NCBI GenBank assembly: GCA_017447625.1
Contig: JAFSNB010000041.1
Coordinates: 1 to 58,591 of the forward strand
DNA from: Bacteroidaceae bacterium
GTDB lineage: Bacteria > Bacteroidota > Bacteroidia > Bacteroidales > Bacteroidaceae
DNA length: 58,591 nt
Direction: 5' to 3'
Shown: in pieces, positions 17,401 to 25,085 of the stretch
How positions within the stretch are numbered: position 1 is the first letter of the stretch
Layout: each line of letters begins with the position of its first letter
The notes under the pieces: generated by a model
What the model saw: only the letters and a program-made list of their open reading frames with translations
Told to the model about the DNA's origin: nothing
The model's database searches: none
Made by a program: the position numbers and the translations under genes

Positions 17401-17768
17401 CCGGCAACCTCGGGTTGGACAGACAATATATCGAGAAGATAATTGACCGCGGACGCCGCAATTCGCAGGTCAGTTCGTGGTTCGACGGCTCGTGGAAACT
17501 CTTCAACGAGTGTGCCATCGTGAGCGTTGACCCGGATACGCATATACCCACTCGCCGCCGGCCCGACCGTGTGATGATGAGTCAGGACGGCAGCCGCATT
17601 ATTGTCGTTGACTTCAAGTTCGGCAAATATATCGAGGAATACGACCAGCAGGTGCAGGACTATATGGATCTGATGAGCCAGATGTATCCCTCTGCCCACA
17701 TCGAGGGCTTCCTCTGGTTCGTGTATTCGGGAAAGATTAAAAAGACCCACCCCCAACCCCTCCCGTGA
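14439..17768 (+). CDS. addA: UvrD-type helicase with C-terminal nuclease (AddA/RecB-like)
   Basis: 1109 residues. Walker A KASAGSGKT at 8-16, motif II IDEFQDT, then VVGDVKQSIYRWRGG (motif III) and TIHKSKGLEF, VAFTRAR (motifs V and VI) mark a superfamily 1A UvrD/RecB helicase. The C-terminal nuclease has RRPDRVM and VVDFKFGKY (D1058, K1060), the PD-(D/E)XK signature of RecB/AddA. With the next gene it would form an AddAB-type complex that resects DNA double-strand ends and degrades linear foreign DNA. Odd: the last residues (THPQPLP) and the stop are encoded by a C/G-rich palindromic repeat, so the native C-terminus has probably been replaced. Confidence 0.9.
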   Translation: MNPLVVYKASAGSGKTFTLALEYIKLLLLFHKQHEYRHILAVTFTNKATTEMKERILSQLYSLAHRLGDSDDFIDALNRAFAKDRKNLTPMEIEEYGLSFPIDDDDIRQRAHEALNEILHDYNHFRVQTIDSFFQLVLRGLAHELGLAANLQVDISDKEVLEDAVDRVVDEMSRRPEIKHWIESLANDRLEDMAGWDVTKAVKEFARNIFNQDYLLLGDDMRQALGNPGEADRIFKALKAMKSELGKRYAALADRMDAVVQSSGFQYEWMTYSTILPRFIMDLRMRRAKPKALKATLTKWPDKPESVLSSKERKDNSKIVAATSVGYVLAEVLNELTQLSFEWNSVTLALEHFNALLLLNHIDQEVTAINSENNRFTLAKTPILIREMIGQDDAPFIFEKIGADLHHIMIDEFQDTSSLQWQNFRSLLLECRSRGGRNLVVGDVKQSIYRWRGGDWRTLGHIDTDVEEQVLAPMVESLDTNFRSHQVVIDFNNDFFLHLATTLDDCSEKSERLLGIKPRIIKDKDGTERSLRFFENAYADVCQKVGKHNDGSGYVRICVPEPASKDAEESSKDKVINDLMSQVRSLLDAGLPASKMAILIRFKYEAEAIIQAFAQREDMPKVVSDEAFMLSSSEAVQMIMMALRVIDRPKDSVVHRFYLKERGIELQDDEVAAWRTVPLYDLVEQLYLRLLPSGAHDQDAYLFGFLDAVADYQRNHAGGIHAFISYWEETLQKQSVAAGEIDGIRILTIHKSKGLEFHTVFVPFCDWDIAKGRHTEIIWCKTDTCPEPFSDMHLIPVSSKTDMADSVFAKPYHEYLLNTRFDELNAVYVAFTRARCNLFVWAVTKGFDPEKEKMNVGELVYNGVGGNRESTQGVPITSDDKKKQEQKDKKEEENRMQPRSRTCAVTMQSFAPQTTFCQSNSSKDFLASLSESNYEDEVILNEISRQRMYIDIGRLLHRVFQNIRTWDDVPSALDSFEHEGLIGTGSDAGNLGLDRQYIEKIIDRGRRNSQVSSWFDGSWKLFNECAIVSVDPDTHIPTRRRPDRVMMSQDGSRIIVVDFKFGKYIEEYDQQVQDYMDLMSQMYPSAHIEGFLWFVYSGKIKKTHPQPLP

Positions 17769-17917
17769 AGGGAGGGGAGCGGTTAGCGCGAAGTGATGGG
17801 TTAAAAGGTTAAAGAATTAAAACGTTAAAGGCGGCCTTTCTTTCTTATGGAAAATGTAAAATACAGAATTCACCCTGCAGGTCTCCCCTCCATTACGGGA
17901 GGGGCTGGGGGTGGGTC
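17744..17917. repeat. Inverted pair of C/G-rich repeats spanning the addA-addB junction
   Basis: One copy (17744-17779, GACCCACCCCCAACCCCTCC and on) ends the addA frame; a second copy in opposite orientation (17881-17917, ending GGGGCTGGGGGTGGGTC) lies inside the first codons of addB. The copies are nearly complementary, so the intervening RNA, including the addB start codon, could be looped out on a stem of 30 or more pairs. GTTAAAAGG words (17802-17831) lie between. Confidence 0.7.
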
Positions 17918-20741
17918 TTTCCTTCATTTGGTTGCAGATGACTTGCTCCGCAGATACGGCAATAACATGAGTCATCTTACGGTTGTCTTTCCCGGCAAGC
18001 GTGCAAGCCTCTTCTTGGATCAGGCTCTGGCTGAGGCTTCGCAGTCGCCCGTCTGGGCTCCCCACTATCAGACCATCGCCGACCTGTTCCGTGATGCATC
18101 GCCCTATCAGTTGTGCGACCGCGTCGAGGCCGTCTGCCGTCTGTATAAAGCCTATGCCAAATGTATGGATAAGCCTTGGACGCTGGATCAGTTCTACGGC
18201 TGGGGCGAGATACTCCTCTCGGATTTCGACGACATGGACAAGCATCTCGTGGATGCGCTGCGGCTGTTCCGTAACATCGAGGACATCAAGGAGATGGACA
18301 CCAACGAGCATATCACCGAGAAACAGGAGGAGGCTCTGGCTCGTTTCTTCGAGGGCTTCAGCGTGGAAGCCAACACCCAGCTAAAAGAACGTTTCTTGCA
18401 TCTGTGGCGCAAGATGGGCTCGATCTACAGTCTGTTTAACGAGCAGATGCGTGCCGACGGCATCTTATACGAGGGTGCTCTGCAGCGCGATGTCGTGGAG
18501 CGTGAACTACCCATTGGCAACGGCCAGCGGACGTATGTCTTTGTCGGCTTCAACGTGCTGAATTCCCTTGAAACAGCTGTTTTTGATGTCCTTAAGTCCG
18601 ACGGGCGCGCACTCTTCTACTGGGATTATGACTCCTTCTATGTGAATCGCAACTCGCAGTCGGAGGCCGGCTTTTTCATTGCTCAGAACATCTACCGCTA
18701 CGGGAACGCCCTGCCAAAGGATCTGTTCAACAGTTTCTGCGAACCCAAGGAGATTGTCTTCGCCAGCGCTTCTACAGAAAACGCCCAGGCGCGCTATATG
18801 CCCGACTGGCTCAAGCGCAATATCACCGAACGCGAGAACCGCACGGCCGTCTTGCTCTGCAACGAGCAGCTGCTCGCACCCGTGCTCCATTCTATACCGC
18901 CCACGGTGCGCAACCTCAACGTTACCATGGGCTATCCGTTGGGCGAGACCACGCTCTTCGGTTTCCTCAACGCTCTCGTTCATCTGCTCACCGAGGGCTA
19001 CGACGCCGGGCGCAACCGCTTCCGGCCGGACCAGTTGAAAGCCATCAAGGAACACCCTTACGGCACAATGCTCTCGGAGAACCTCTTCCCCGAAGAGTCC
19101 GAATGGCTGCGCCCGATAACCGACGGAGCCGATCTGCTCTCTTTCCTGCTGGATATCCTTGCACGCTTGGGCCGCGCCCACGACAAGATTACAGGCGAGA
19201 ATCCCGACATGTACCAGCAGCTGGCCATCGAAGCCATCTTCATCGCTTACACACGAATCCAGGTGCTGCATAATCTCTCGCAGGGCAGTCAGCCGCTGCT
19301 TACGGTCACTCTGCCAACCCTCCGCCGTCTGATTAAATCGGTGCTCCAGACCCAGAGCATCCCGTTCCACGGCGAACCGGCCATTGGCGTTCAGGTGATG
19401 GGAATGTTGGAGACACGCTGTCTGGACTTCGAGAACATACTGATGCTGAGCGTCGGTGAGGGCTATCTGCCCAAGAGCGTGAACGAGATCACCCTCATCC
19501 CGTATCAGCTGAAAGAGGCGTTCGGGATGACAACAGCACGCCATCGCAACTCCGTTTATGCCTATTATTTCTACCGCGTAATCCAGCGGGCCAGACACAT
19601 CACCTTCGTCTTCAATCAGAGCAATGCCGGAACCCGCCAGAACGAGATGTCGCGATTCCTGCGCCAGCTGCTCGCAGAGACCGATTTCCCCATAACGCAC
19701 CTGCAACTGGAAGCTGGCAGCGACCCGGCCGTTGAGACGGTGAAGACCGTGGAGAAGACGCCAGATGTCATGGCTCAGATGTTTGCGAAGTTCGACTGCA
19801 CTGGCCTCGATTTCAAGGAATTCAGACAGCACAAGCTGACGCCAACCGCCCTGAATACCTACGCCTCCTGCCCCTTGCACTTCTATTATAAATATGTCGT
19901 GGGCTTGCAGCCTGCCGAGGAAGAGGAGGAAGACATCGACAACCGCGTCCTCGGAAACATAGTACATGATGCGGCGGAAAACATCTACAAGCAGTTGAGC
20001 ACCAACGGACAGATTCAGGCCGCACACATCCAGCCTCTTCTGGACAACGACGGCGCGGCCCTCTTCCCCTTTATCGATGAGGCTATAAATCGTCAGCCCG
20101 AGGCACTGAACACAGACCACGAGGGCCGAATCCTGCTGGCACGTCAGGCAGCTCACGACTTCCTGAAACGACTGTTCACCTACGATATGCGATGCGCCCC
20201 GATAGAAATCCTCGACCTCGAAGGCTGGCATCACTCAACTGTCAGCGTTGAACTGAACGACGGCCGCAAACTTCAGATCTATACGGGAGGCAAGATAGAC
20301 CGCTTGGACAAGGTCCTTGACAAGTCGTCCGGACAGGCCATTATCCGAGTCGTCGATTACAAGACCGGCACGCCCGGACAGCCGCTGGCCTCTCTTGAGG
20401 CGGTGTTCAAAGCCACCACGTCTCCCGGCACCTACGATTTCCAGACTATGCTCTACAGCCTCGCCGTCAGTCGCGAGACGAAAGCCCGTGGCATCCGCGT
20501 GCTCCCGCATCTGCTATATGTGCGTGCTGCTGCCGAAGCGGACTACGACTCCCGCGTCACCCTCACTAAACAGCCGTTCGACGACATCCGTGAGATCGAG
20601 GAAGAATTCACCGACCGCCTTTGCCAGCGTGTGCAAGACCTCTTCGACCCGTCCGCACCCTTCACCCAATCCGCCACTGCCGACCCCTGCAAGTACTGCG
20701 AGTTCGCCACAATTTGCAACAGGGTGACTGTTGACAGTTAA
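17847..20741 (+). CDS. addB: AddB-type PD-(D/E)XK nuclease subunit
   Basis: 964 residues. The inactivated helicase-like half begins at FLHLVADDLLRRYGNNMSHL (about residue 25) with VVFPGKRASLFLDQAL. The C-terminal nuclease has SCPLHFYYKYV, VVDYKTG (D837, K839) and CKYCEFATIC (C948, C951, C957); with the earlier cysteine this is the iron-sulfur cluster of AddB nucleases. It partners AddA in end resection. Odd: the first 24 residues (MENVKYRIHPAGLPSITGG and on) come from an ATGTAAAATG-type word and a C/G-rich palindrome, while relatives as I recall them start almost directly at the FLxxVADDL segment. The repeat thus appears to have replaced the native start. Confidence 0.88.
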   Translation: MENVKYRIHPAGLPSITGGAGGGSFLHLVADDLLRRYGNNMSHLTVVFPGKRASLFLDQALAEASQSPVWAPHYQTIADLFRDASPYQLCDRVEAVCRLYKAYAKCMDKPWTLDQFYGWGEILLSDFDDMDKHLVDALRLFRNIEDIKEMDTNEHITEKQEEALARFFEGFSVEANTQLKERFLHLWRKMGSIYSLFNEQMRADGILYEGALQRDVVERELPIGNGQRTYVFVGFNVLNSLETAVFDVLKSDGRALFYWDYDSFYVNRNSQSEAGFFIAQNIYRYGNALPKDLFNSFCEPKEIVFASASTENAQARYMPDWLKRNITERENRTAVLLCNEQLLAPVLHSIPPTVRNLNVTMGYPLGETTLFGFLNALVHLLTEGYDAGRNRFRPDQLKAIKEHPYGTMLSENLFPEESEWLRPITDGADLLSFLLDILARLGRAHDKITGENPDMYQQLAIEAIFIAYTRIQVLHNLSQGSQPLLTVTLPTLRRLIKSVLQTQSIPFHGEPAIGVQVMGMLETRCLDFENILMLSVGEGYLPKSVNEITLIPYQLKEAFGMTTARHRNSVYAYYFYRVIQRARHITFVFNQSNAGTRQNEMSRFLRQLLAETDFPITHLQLEAGSDPAVETVKTVEKTPDVMAQMFAKFDCTGLDFKEFRQHKLTPTALNTYASCPLHFYYKYVVGLQPAEEEEEDIDNRVLGNIVHDAAENIYKQLSTNGQIQAAHIQPLLDNDGAALFPFIDEAINRQPEALNTDHEGRILLARQAAHDFLKRLFTYDMRCAPIEILDLEGWHHSTVSVELNDGRKLQIYTGGKIDRLDKVLDKSSGQAIIRVVDYKTGTPGQPLASLEAVFKATTSPGTYDFQTMLYSLAVSRETKARGIRVLPHLLYVRAAAEADYDSRVTLTKQPFDDIREIEEEFTDRLCQRVQDLFDPSAPFTQSATADPCKYCEFATICNRVTVDS

Positions 20742-20885
20742 GGCAATGCCTTGAATATCGGCTGCACCTCAGCAATTCAAGCAAGCTTGATTACATTCGG
20801 TTTGCACGATATATAACGAGTTGATTAAAATTCGAATAATCGTTTTCCCGATTAAACGATTAACCGATCGGGGCACGCGGGACTA

Positions 20886-21716
20886 TCACTTCAAGAGGAT
20901 GTCGCTGAGGTCGTAGTTGTCCATGAAGCGGCTGCGGTCCACGTTTCCGCGTATGCCGTTGATGCGGCCGGTGGCGGTATATTGCCACATCACAAACGGG
21001 ACGTCATCGACAAGATAGGGGATTTCAGTATCGTATTTCGCTATCATGAACTTGTACTTGGAGAAGGTGCCGCTGAGCCATTTGTTGTAGAAGTTCTGGC
21101 CCGTATAGATGATAGGGCGGGCGCGGTAATGGCGTTCCACCTGCTTCAGGAAATCCTTGAGGCGCAGATTGAACTCCTTCTGACTTAGCTTTCCACGGTG
21201 CTCGACATCGATAATCGGAATCAAGTCAATCTCTTTCTTGTTTACGTTGGAGAAGAGATTGGCCAACTGCTGGCTCACGGGAACGGTAGGACTGAAGAAA
21301 TGATAGATGCCCACCTTGAGACCGGCTCTGCGCGCGCCTGCCAGATTAGTGCGGTAACAGTCATCAACCAGCGTACCGCCTTCCGTGGCCTTGATAAAAA
21401 CGTAGCTGACTTCGCCTGTCATCGCCACTTTGTGCCAGTCTATCTTTCCCTGATAGTGGCTCACGTCGATGCCCTGACGCGTGCTTGTACCGATGAAATG
21501 CAGTGTCTGATGCACGGTCTCTTCTTCTGATGGCAGGGGTTGCTGAGGCCAGAGGCTGTTTGGCAAAGCGTCTGGCATAGCGCCACTATCTAAGAGAGCC
21601 TGCTTTTTCTGCCTGTCGTCCGGTTCTGCAGACACATCCACGGCTGTCAGCCAGCAGCTGAATGCCAACAGCCAACAGCCAAGAGCCAAATGCCTGTTAA
21701 AAGAAATACTCCTCAT
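20886..21716 (-). CDS. Secreted GH25 lysozyme-like muramidase
   Basis: 276 residues from the ATG at 21716, which overlaps the cdd stop by four bases (ATGA); a start three codons earlier is possible. After a signal peptide, the glycoside hydrolase 25 domain spans about residues 70-270: IDVSHYQGKIDWHKV with the catalytic aspartate, VFIKATEGG, GIYHFFSP and IPIIDVEH with acidic active-site residues. It should cleave the N-acetylmuramic acid to N-acetylglucosamine bond in peptidoglycan. The signal core (LALGCWLLAFSCWLTAV) is encoded by tandem TTGGCTGTTGGC words, a type of intergenic repeat. Coupling to cdd looks structural and not functional. Confidence 0.92.
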   Translation of the reverse strand: MRSISFNRHLALGCWLLAFSCWLTAVDVSAEPDDRQKKQALLDSGAMPDALPNSLWPQQPLPSEEETVHQTLHFIGTSTRQGIDVSHYQGKIDWHKVAMTGEVSYVFIKATEGGTLVDDCYRTNLAGARRAGLKVGIYHFFSPTVPVSQQLANLFSNVNKKEIDLIPIIDVEHRGKLSQKEFNLRLKDFLKQVERHYRARPIIYTGQNFYNKWLSGTFSKYKFMIAKYDTEIPYLVDDVPFVMWQYTATGRINGIRGNVDRSRFMDNYDLSDILLK

Positions 21717-22198
21717 CTCACACACAACTGTTCACCGGTGAACGTAAGTGGCAACAGGTCTCCGACCGAGCGCACAACATAGACGCCCGACTTGCCGTAG
21801 AGCAGCACGCGCAAGGGCTGGCCGAAACGGGTCTCCGCTTCTAAAAGAGCCTGACGGCACATGCCGCAGGGCGATACGGGATTCTCCGTGAACTGCCCGT
21901 CGGTCCAGGCGGCTATGGCAATGGCCGTAGGAGCCACGTCCGGGGCTGCTGCGCTGGCGGCGAAGAAAGCTGTTCGCTCGGCACATGACCCAACGGGGAA
22001 GGATGCGTTCTCCTGATTGCTGCCCAGGAACACCTGCCCGTCGGCCAATTTCAGGGCTGCTCCGACGCGGAACTTGCTGTATGGTGAATAGCTGTTGCGA
22101 GTGGCATCACATGCTTGCTCGACAAGCTTGCGGTCTGCCTCGTCCAGTTCGTCCAATTTATAGAGAACTATGGGTATTTCTACTGAGAATTGCTTCAT
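21713..22198 (-). CDS. cdd: Cytidine deaminase
   Basis: 161 residues. The zinc site is complete: CAERTAFFAA (cysteine and proton-shuttling glutamate) and PCGMCRQAL (two cysteines), as in homotetrameric cytidine deaminases. It converts cytidine and deoxycytidine to uridine and deoxyuridine in pyrimidine salvage. A TATTTTTG box lies 30 bases upstream of the start. The lysozyme gene follows with overlapping stop and start. Standard in length and motifs. Confidence 0.96.
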   Translation of the reverse strand: MKQFSVEIPIVLYKLDELDEADRKLVEQACDATRNSYSPYSKFRVGAALKLADGQVFLGSNQENASFPVGSCAERTAFFAASAAAPDVAPTAIAIAAWTDGQFTENPVSPCGMCRQALLEAETRFGQPLRVLLYGKSGVYVVRSVGDLLPLTFTGEQLCVR

Positions 22199-22227
22199 AT
22201 TTTGCAGAAGAGGTATCTATTTCGTGA

Positions 22228-22235
22228 CAAAAATA
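22228..22235 (-). promoter_or_regulatory. -7 box for cdd
   Basis: TATTTTTG on the minus strand, about 30 bases before the cdd ATG. No clear TTG lies at -33. Confidence 0.45.
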
Positions 22236-22267
22236 GAGATTTTTTTCCATGTATGCGAAAAAACACC

Positions 22268-22275
22268 TATATTTG
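22268..22275 (+). promoter_or_regulatory. -7 box for the glucosaminidase gene
   Basis: TATATTTG, 21 bases before the ATG at 22297. It lies within the longer open frame from 22249, which is why the shorter start was chosen. It is divergent from the cdd box, 32 bases away. Confidence 0.5.
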
Positions 22276-22296
22276 TGCGCGTTATTGCAATATTTT

Positions 22297-23223
22297 ATGA
22301 TGAGAAGGCTCTTTTTTACACTTTTAACCCTTGTGAGTGCCACTTTTTACGCGCTTTCACAGGGTAATTCTACGTGGTGGACATATATTGAGAACTATCA
22401 TGAGATGGCCATCGACCAGATGAACCGCTATGGTGTTCCTGCGTCAATAACTCTGGCACAGGGTTTGTGCGAGAGTGGGGCAGGGCGCAGCGTTCTCGCG
22501 ACTCAGGCTCACAACCATTTCGGAATAAAGGTGGGCAGCAATTGGACTGGCCCTTATATAATAGTAGCAGACGACCGTCCCGACGACCGCTTCCGCAAGT
22601 ACAAGAGCGATGACGAGAGTTACGAGGACCACTCCCGTTTTCTCAAGAACGGCCAGCGCTATGCTTTCCTCTTCGACCTGAAGAAGACCGACTACAAGGG
22701 GTGGGCCAAAGGGCTGAAGAAAGCGGGCTACGCCACCAACCCGCGCTATGCCGACATGCTCATAGAGATCATCGAGAACTACAACCTCTCGCAGTTCGAT
22801 TCGCAGAAGAGCAGCGGCCGCTACCGTCACGGCAAAGACCGCGATGTCTCAGAGGAGGAGCTTTCCGCCTTCTTCTCCGAGCATATCGTCTATTACAACA
22901 ACAAGACATACATGATCATTGCCAACAGCAATGACTCGTGGGAACGCATCGCTCGCGAGACGGGCGTCAGCGTGAAGAAACTGCTCAAATACAACGAGCT
23001 GCCCAAAGAAGCCATCCTCCACGTGGGCGATGTGGTCTATTTAGAGAAGAAGCGGCAGAAGGCCGACCCGTACTATTCCGGGCAGCCCCATGTGGTTCAG
23101 GCAGGCGAATCCCTCTACGACATAGCCCAGCGCTACGGCATCCGTCTCGGCAGTCTCTACAAGATGAACAAACTCCCCGACGACTACGTGCCTGAGGTTG
23201 GAGATCAGTTGAGGATAAGATAA
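22297..23223 (+). CDS. Secreted glucosaminidase with LysM repeats
   Basis: 308 residues from the ATG at 22297 (an ATG follows immediately). The signal peptide (FFTLLTLVSATFYALSQG) is typical. The N-terminal domain (PASITLAQGLCESGAGRS with catalytic glutamate; NHFGIKV) is a mannosyl-glycoprotein endo-beta-N-acetylglucosaminidase fold (GH73-like), which cuts peptidoglycan between N-acetylglucosamine and N-acetylmuramic acid. Two LysM modules follow (MIIANSNDSWERIARETGVS and HVVQAGESLYDIAQRYGIRL), which bind peptidoglycan. Together with the nearby lysozyme it suggests cell wall turnover. Divergent from cdd. Confidence 0.93.
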   Translation: MMRRLFFTLLTLVSATFYALSQGNSTWWTYIENYHEMAIDQMNRYGVPASITLAQGLCESGAGRSVLATQAHNHFGIKVGSNWTGPYIIVADDRPDDRFRKYKSDDESYEDHSRFLKNGQRYAFLFDLKKTDYKGWAKGLKKAGYATNPRYADMLIEIIENYNLSQFDSQKSSGRYRHGKDRDVSEEELSAFFSEHIVYYNNKTYMIIANSNDSWERIARETGVSVKKLLKYNELPKEAILHVGDVVYLEKKRQKADPYYSGQPHVVQAGESLYDIAQRYGIRLGSLYKMNKLPDDYVPEVGDQLRIR

Positions 23224-23224
23224 A

Positions 23225-23302
23225 AGCCCCTCTCCGGGCCCCTCTTCGACTCCCCCCGCGGAGAGAAAGCCCCTCTCCGACTCCCCCCGTGGGGGGGAGA
23301 GA
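23225..23302. repeat. Two tandem C/G-rich palindromes
   Basis: Two copies of AGCCCCTCTCCG...CTCCCCCCG..GGAGAGA in direct tandem between the LysM gene and ettA, the second ending GTGGGGGGGAGAG. Each copy can fold alone. They are followed by CTTGAAACTTGAAA words up to 23350. No gene is present; the first copy could act as a terminator-like structure. Confidence 0.65.
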
Positions 23303-23356
23303 ACCCTGAAACTTGAAACTTTTTACATTAAACTTGAAAATTGAAAATATAACAAA

Positions 23357-25045
23357 ATGGCTGACGACAAGAAGATAATATTCTCAATGGTCGGTGTAAG
23401 TAAGACCATCCAACAGACTCAGAAACAAATTCTTAAGAATATCTATCTCAGTTTCTTCTATGGAGCTAAGATTGGTATTATCGGTCTTAACGGCGCAGGT
23501 AAATCCACCCTGCTCAAGATTATCGCAGGACTTGACCAGAGCTATCAGGGCAAAGTTGTTTTCGCCCCTGGCTACTCTGTGGGTTATCTGCCGCAGGAGC
23601 CGCAGTTGGACGATGACAAGACGGTGATGGACACCGTGAAGGAGGGCGTGCAGTATATCGTGGATGCCCTGAACGAATACGAGGAGATAAACCAGAGATT
23701 CGGCCTGCCCGAGTATTACGAGGACGAGGACAAGATGAACCAGCTCTTCGCACGTCAGGGCGAGCTGCAGGATATCATCGACTCCACCGATGCGTGGAAT
23801 CTTGAGAGCCGTCTGGAGCGAGCTATGAGTGCACTGCGCTGTCCGCCCTCGGATCAGGTGTGCCGCCATCTAAGTGGCGGTGAACGCCGTCGTGTGGCAC
23901 TGTGCCGTCTGCTGTTGCAGAAGCCTGATGTGCTCCTTCTCGACGAGCCTACCAACCACCTCGATGCAGAGAGCATAGACTGGCTTGAGCAGCATCTTAA
24001 CCAATACGAGGGAACGGTGATTTCCGTGACCCACGACCGCTATTTCCTTGACGACGTGGCCGGATGGATTCTCGAACTCGACCGTGGCGAGGGCATCCCC
24101 TGGCAGGGCAATTACTCCTCGTGGCTGGAACAGAAAACCAAGCGCATGGAACAGGAGGAGCGCACGGCATCAAAGCGCCGCAAGACTCTGGAGCGCGAGC
24201 TCGAGTGGGTGCGTATGGCTCCCAAGGCTCGTCAGGCCAAGGGAAAAGCTCGTCTGAATTCATACGAGAAGATGCTCAACACAGACCAGAAAGAGCGAGA
24301 GGAAAAACTGGAGATCTTTATCCCGTCTGGCCCCCGTCTCGGCAACAAAGTGCTGGAGGCTCACGGTCTCTGCAAGGCCTTTGGCGACAAGGTGCTCATC
24401 AAAGACCTCGACTTTATGCTCCCGCCCAACGGCATCGTAGGAGTTATCGGGCCCAACGGAGCTGGTAAGACCACCCTCTTCCGTATGATTATGGGACTGG
24501 AGAAGCCCGATGCCGGAACGTTTGAGGTGGGTGAGACCGTGAAGCTCGCATACGTAGATCAGAGTCACCACGACATCCTGCCCGACAAGACTGTTTATCA
24601 GGTTATCAGTGGTGGTAACGAACTCATCCGCATGGGAGGCCGCGACATCAACGCCCGCGCATATCTGAGCCGCTTTAATTTCAGTGGTGCCGATCAGGAG
24701 AAGAAATGCGGCGTTCTCTCCGGTGGTGAGCGCAACCGTCTTCATCTCGCTTTGGCCCTGAAGGAAGAGGGTAATGTGCTGCTGCTCGACGAACCGACCA
24801 ACGACATCGACGTGAACACCCTGCGAGCTCTGGAAGAGGGTCTTGAGGGATTTGCCGGATGTGCCGTGGTGATAAGCCACGACCGTTGGTTCTTGGATCG
24901 TATCTGCACCCACATCCTCGCGTTTGAGGGTGACGGCCAAGTCTATTTCTACGAAGGCTCCTTCACCGACTACGAGATTCATAAATGCAATCGCCTCGGC
25001 ATCGAAGAACCTAAACGCATCCGCTACCGCAAAGGACTAGAATAA
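23357..25045 (+). CDS. ettA: Energy-dependent translational throttle protein EttA (ABC-F)
   Basis: 562 residues. Two ABC cassettes: Walker A GLNGAGKST (43-51) and GPNGAGKTT, signature motifs LSGGERRRVAL and LSGGERNRLHLAL, and Walker B DEPTNHLD and DEPTNDID. There are no membrane segments, and the charged linker between cassettes (KRMEQEERTASKRRKTLE) is the P-site tRNA interaction motif of ABC-F proteins. The length and the second-cassette variant DEPTNDID match EttA, which binds the ribosomal E site and gates the first peptide bond according to ADP/ATP ratio. Single gene behind repeat DNA. Confidence 0.94.
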   Translation: MADDKKIIFSMVGVSKTIQQTQKQILKNIYLSFFYGAKIGIIGLNGAGKSTLLKIIAGLDQSYQGKVVFAPGYSVGYLPQEPQLDDDKTVMDTVKEGVQYIVDALNEYEEINQRFGLPEYYEDEDKMNQLFARQGELQDIIDSTDAWNLESRLERAMSALRCPPSDQVCRHLSGGERRRVALCRLLLQKPDVLLLDEPTNHLDAESIDWLEQHLNQYEGTVISVTHDRYFLDDVAGWILELDRGEGIPWQGNYSSWLEQKTKRMEQEERTASKRRKTLERELEWVRMAPKARQAKGKARLNSYEKMLNTDQKEREEKLEIFIPSGPRLGNKVLEAHGLCKAFGDKVLIKDLDFMLPPNGIVGVIGPNGAGKTTLFRMIMGLEKPDAGTFEVGETVKLAYVDQSHHDILPDKTVYQVISGGNELIRMGGRDINARAYLSRFNFSGADQEKKCGVLSGGERNRLHLALALKEEGNVLLLDEPTNDIDVNTLRALEEGLEGFAGCAVVISHDRWFLDRICTHILAFEGDGQVYFYEGSFTDYEIHKCNRLGIEEPKRIRYRKGLE

Positions 25046-25050
25046 CTTTG
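25043..25050 (+). promoter_or_regulatory. -7 box for the TonB receptor gene
   Basis: TAACTTTG overlaps the ettA stop codon (TAA at 25043-25045), 36 bases before the GTG start. A purine-rich AGGAGG (25061-25066) lies between but 19 bases from the start, farther than a usual ribosome site. Confidence 0.4.
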
Positions 25051-25085
25051 CACAATAAAAAGGAGGTTGTTGCGTTTAATATAGA

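Noticed and set aside
18507-20234. 575-codon open frame on the minus strand inside addB
   Set aside because: It lies antisense to a gene with clear nuclease motifs, has no recognisable domain and is a by-product of codon bias. The same holds for antisense frames in addA, fbp, recN and the CoaBC gene.
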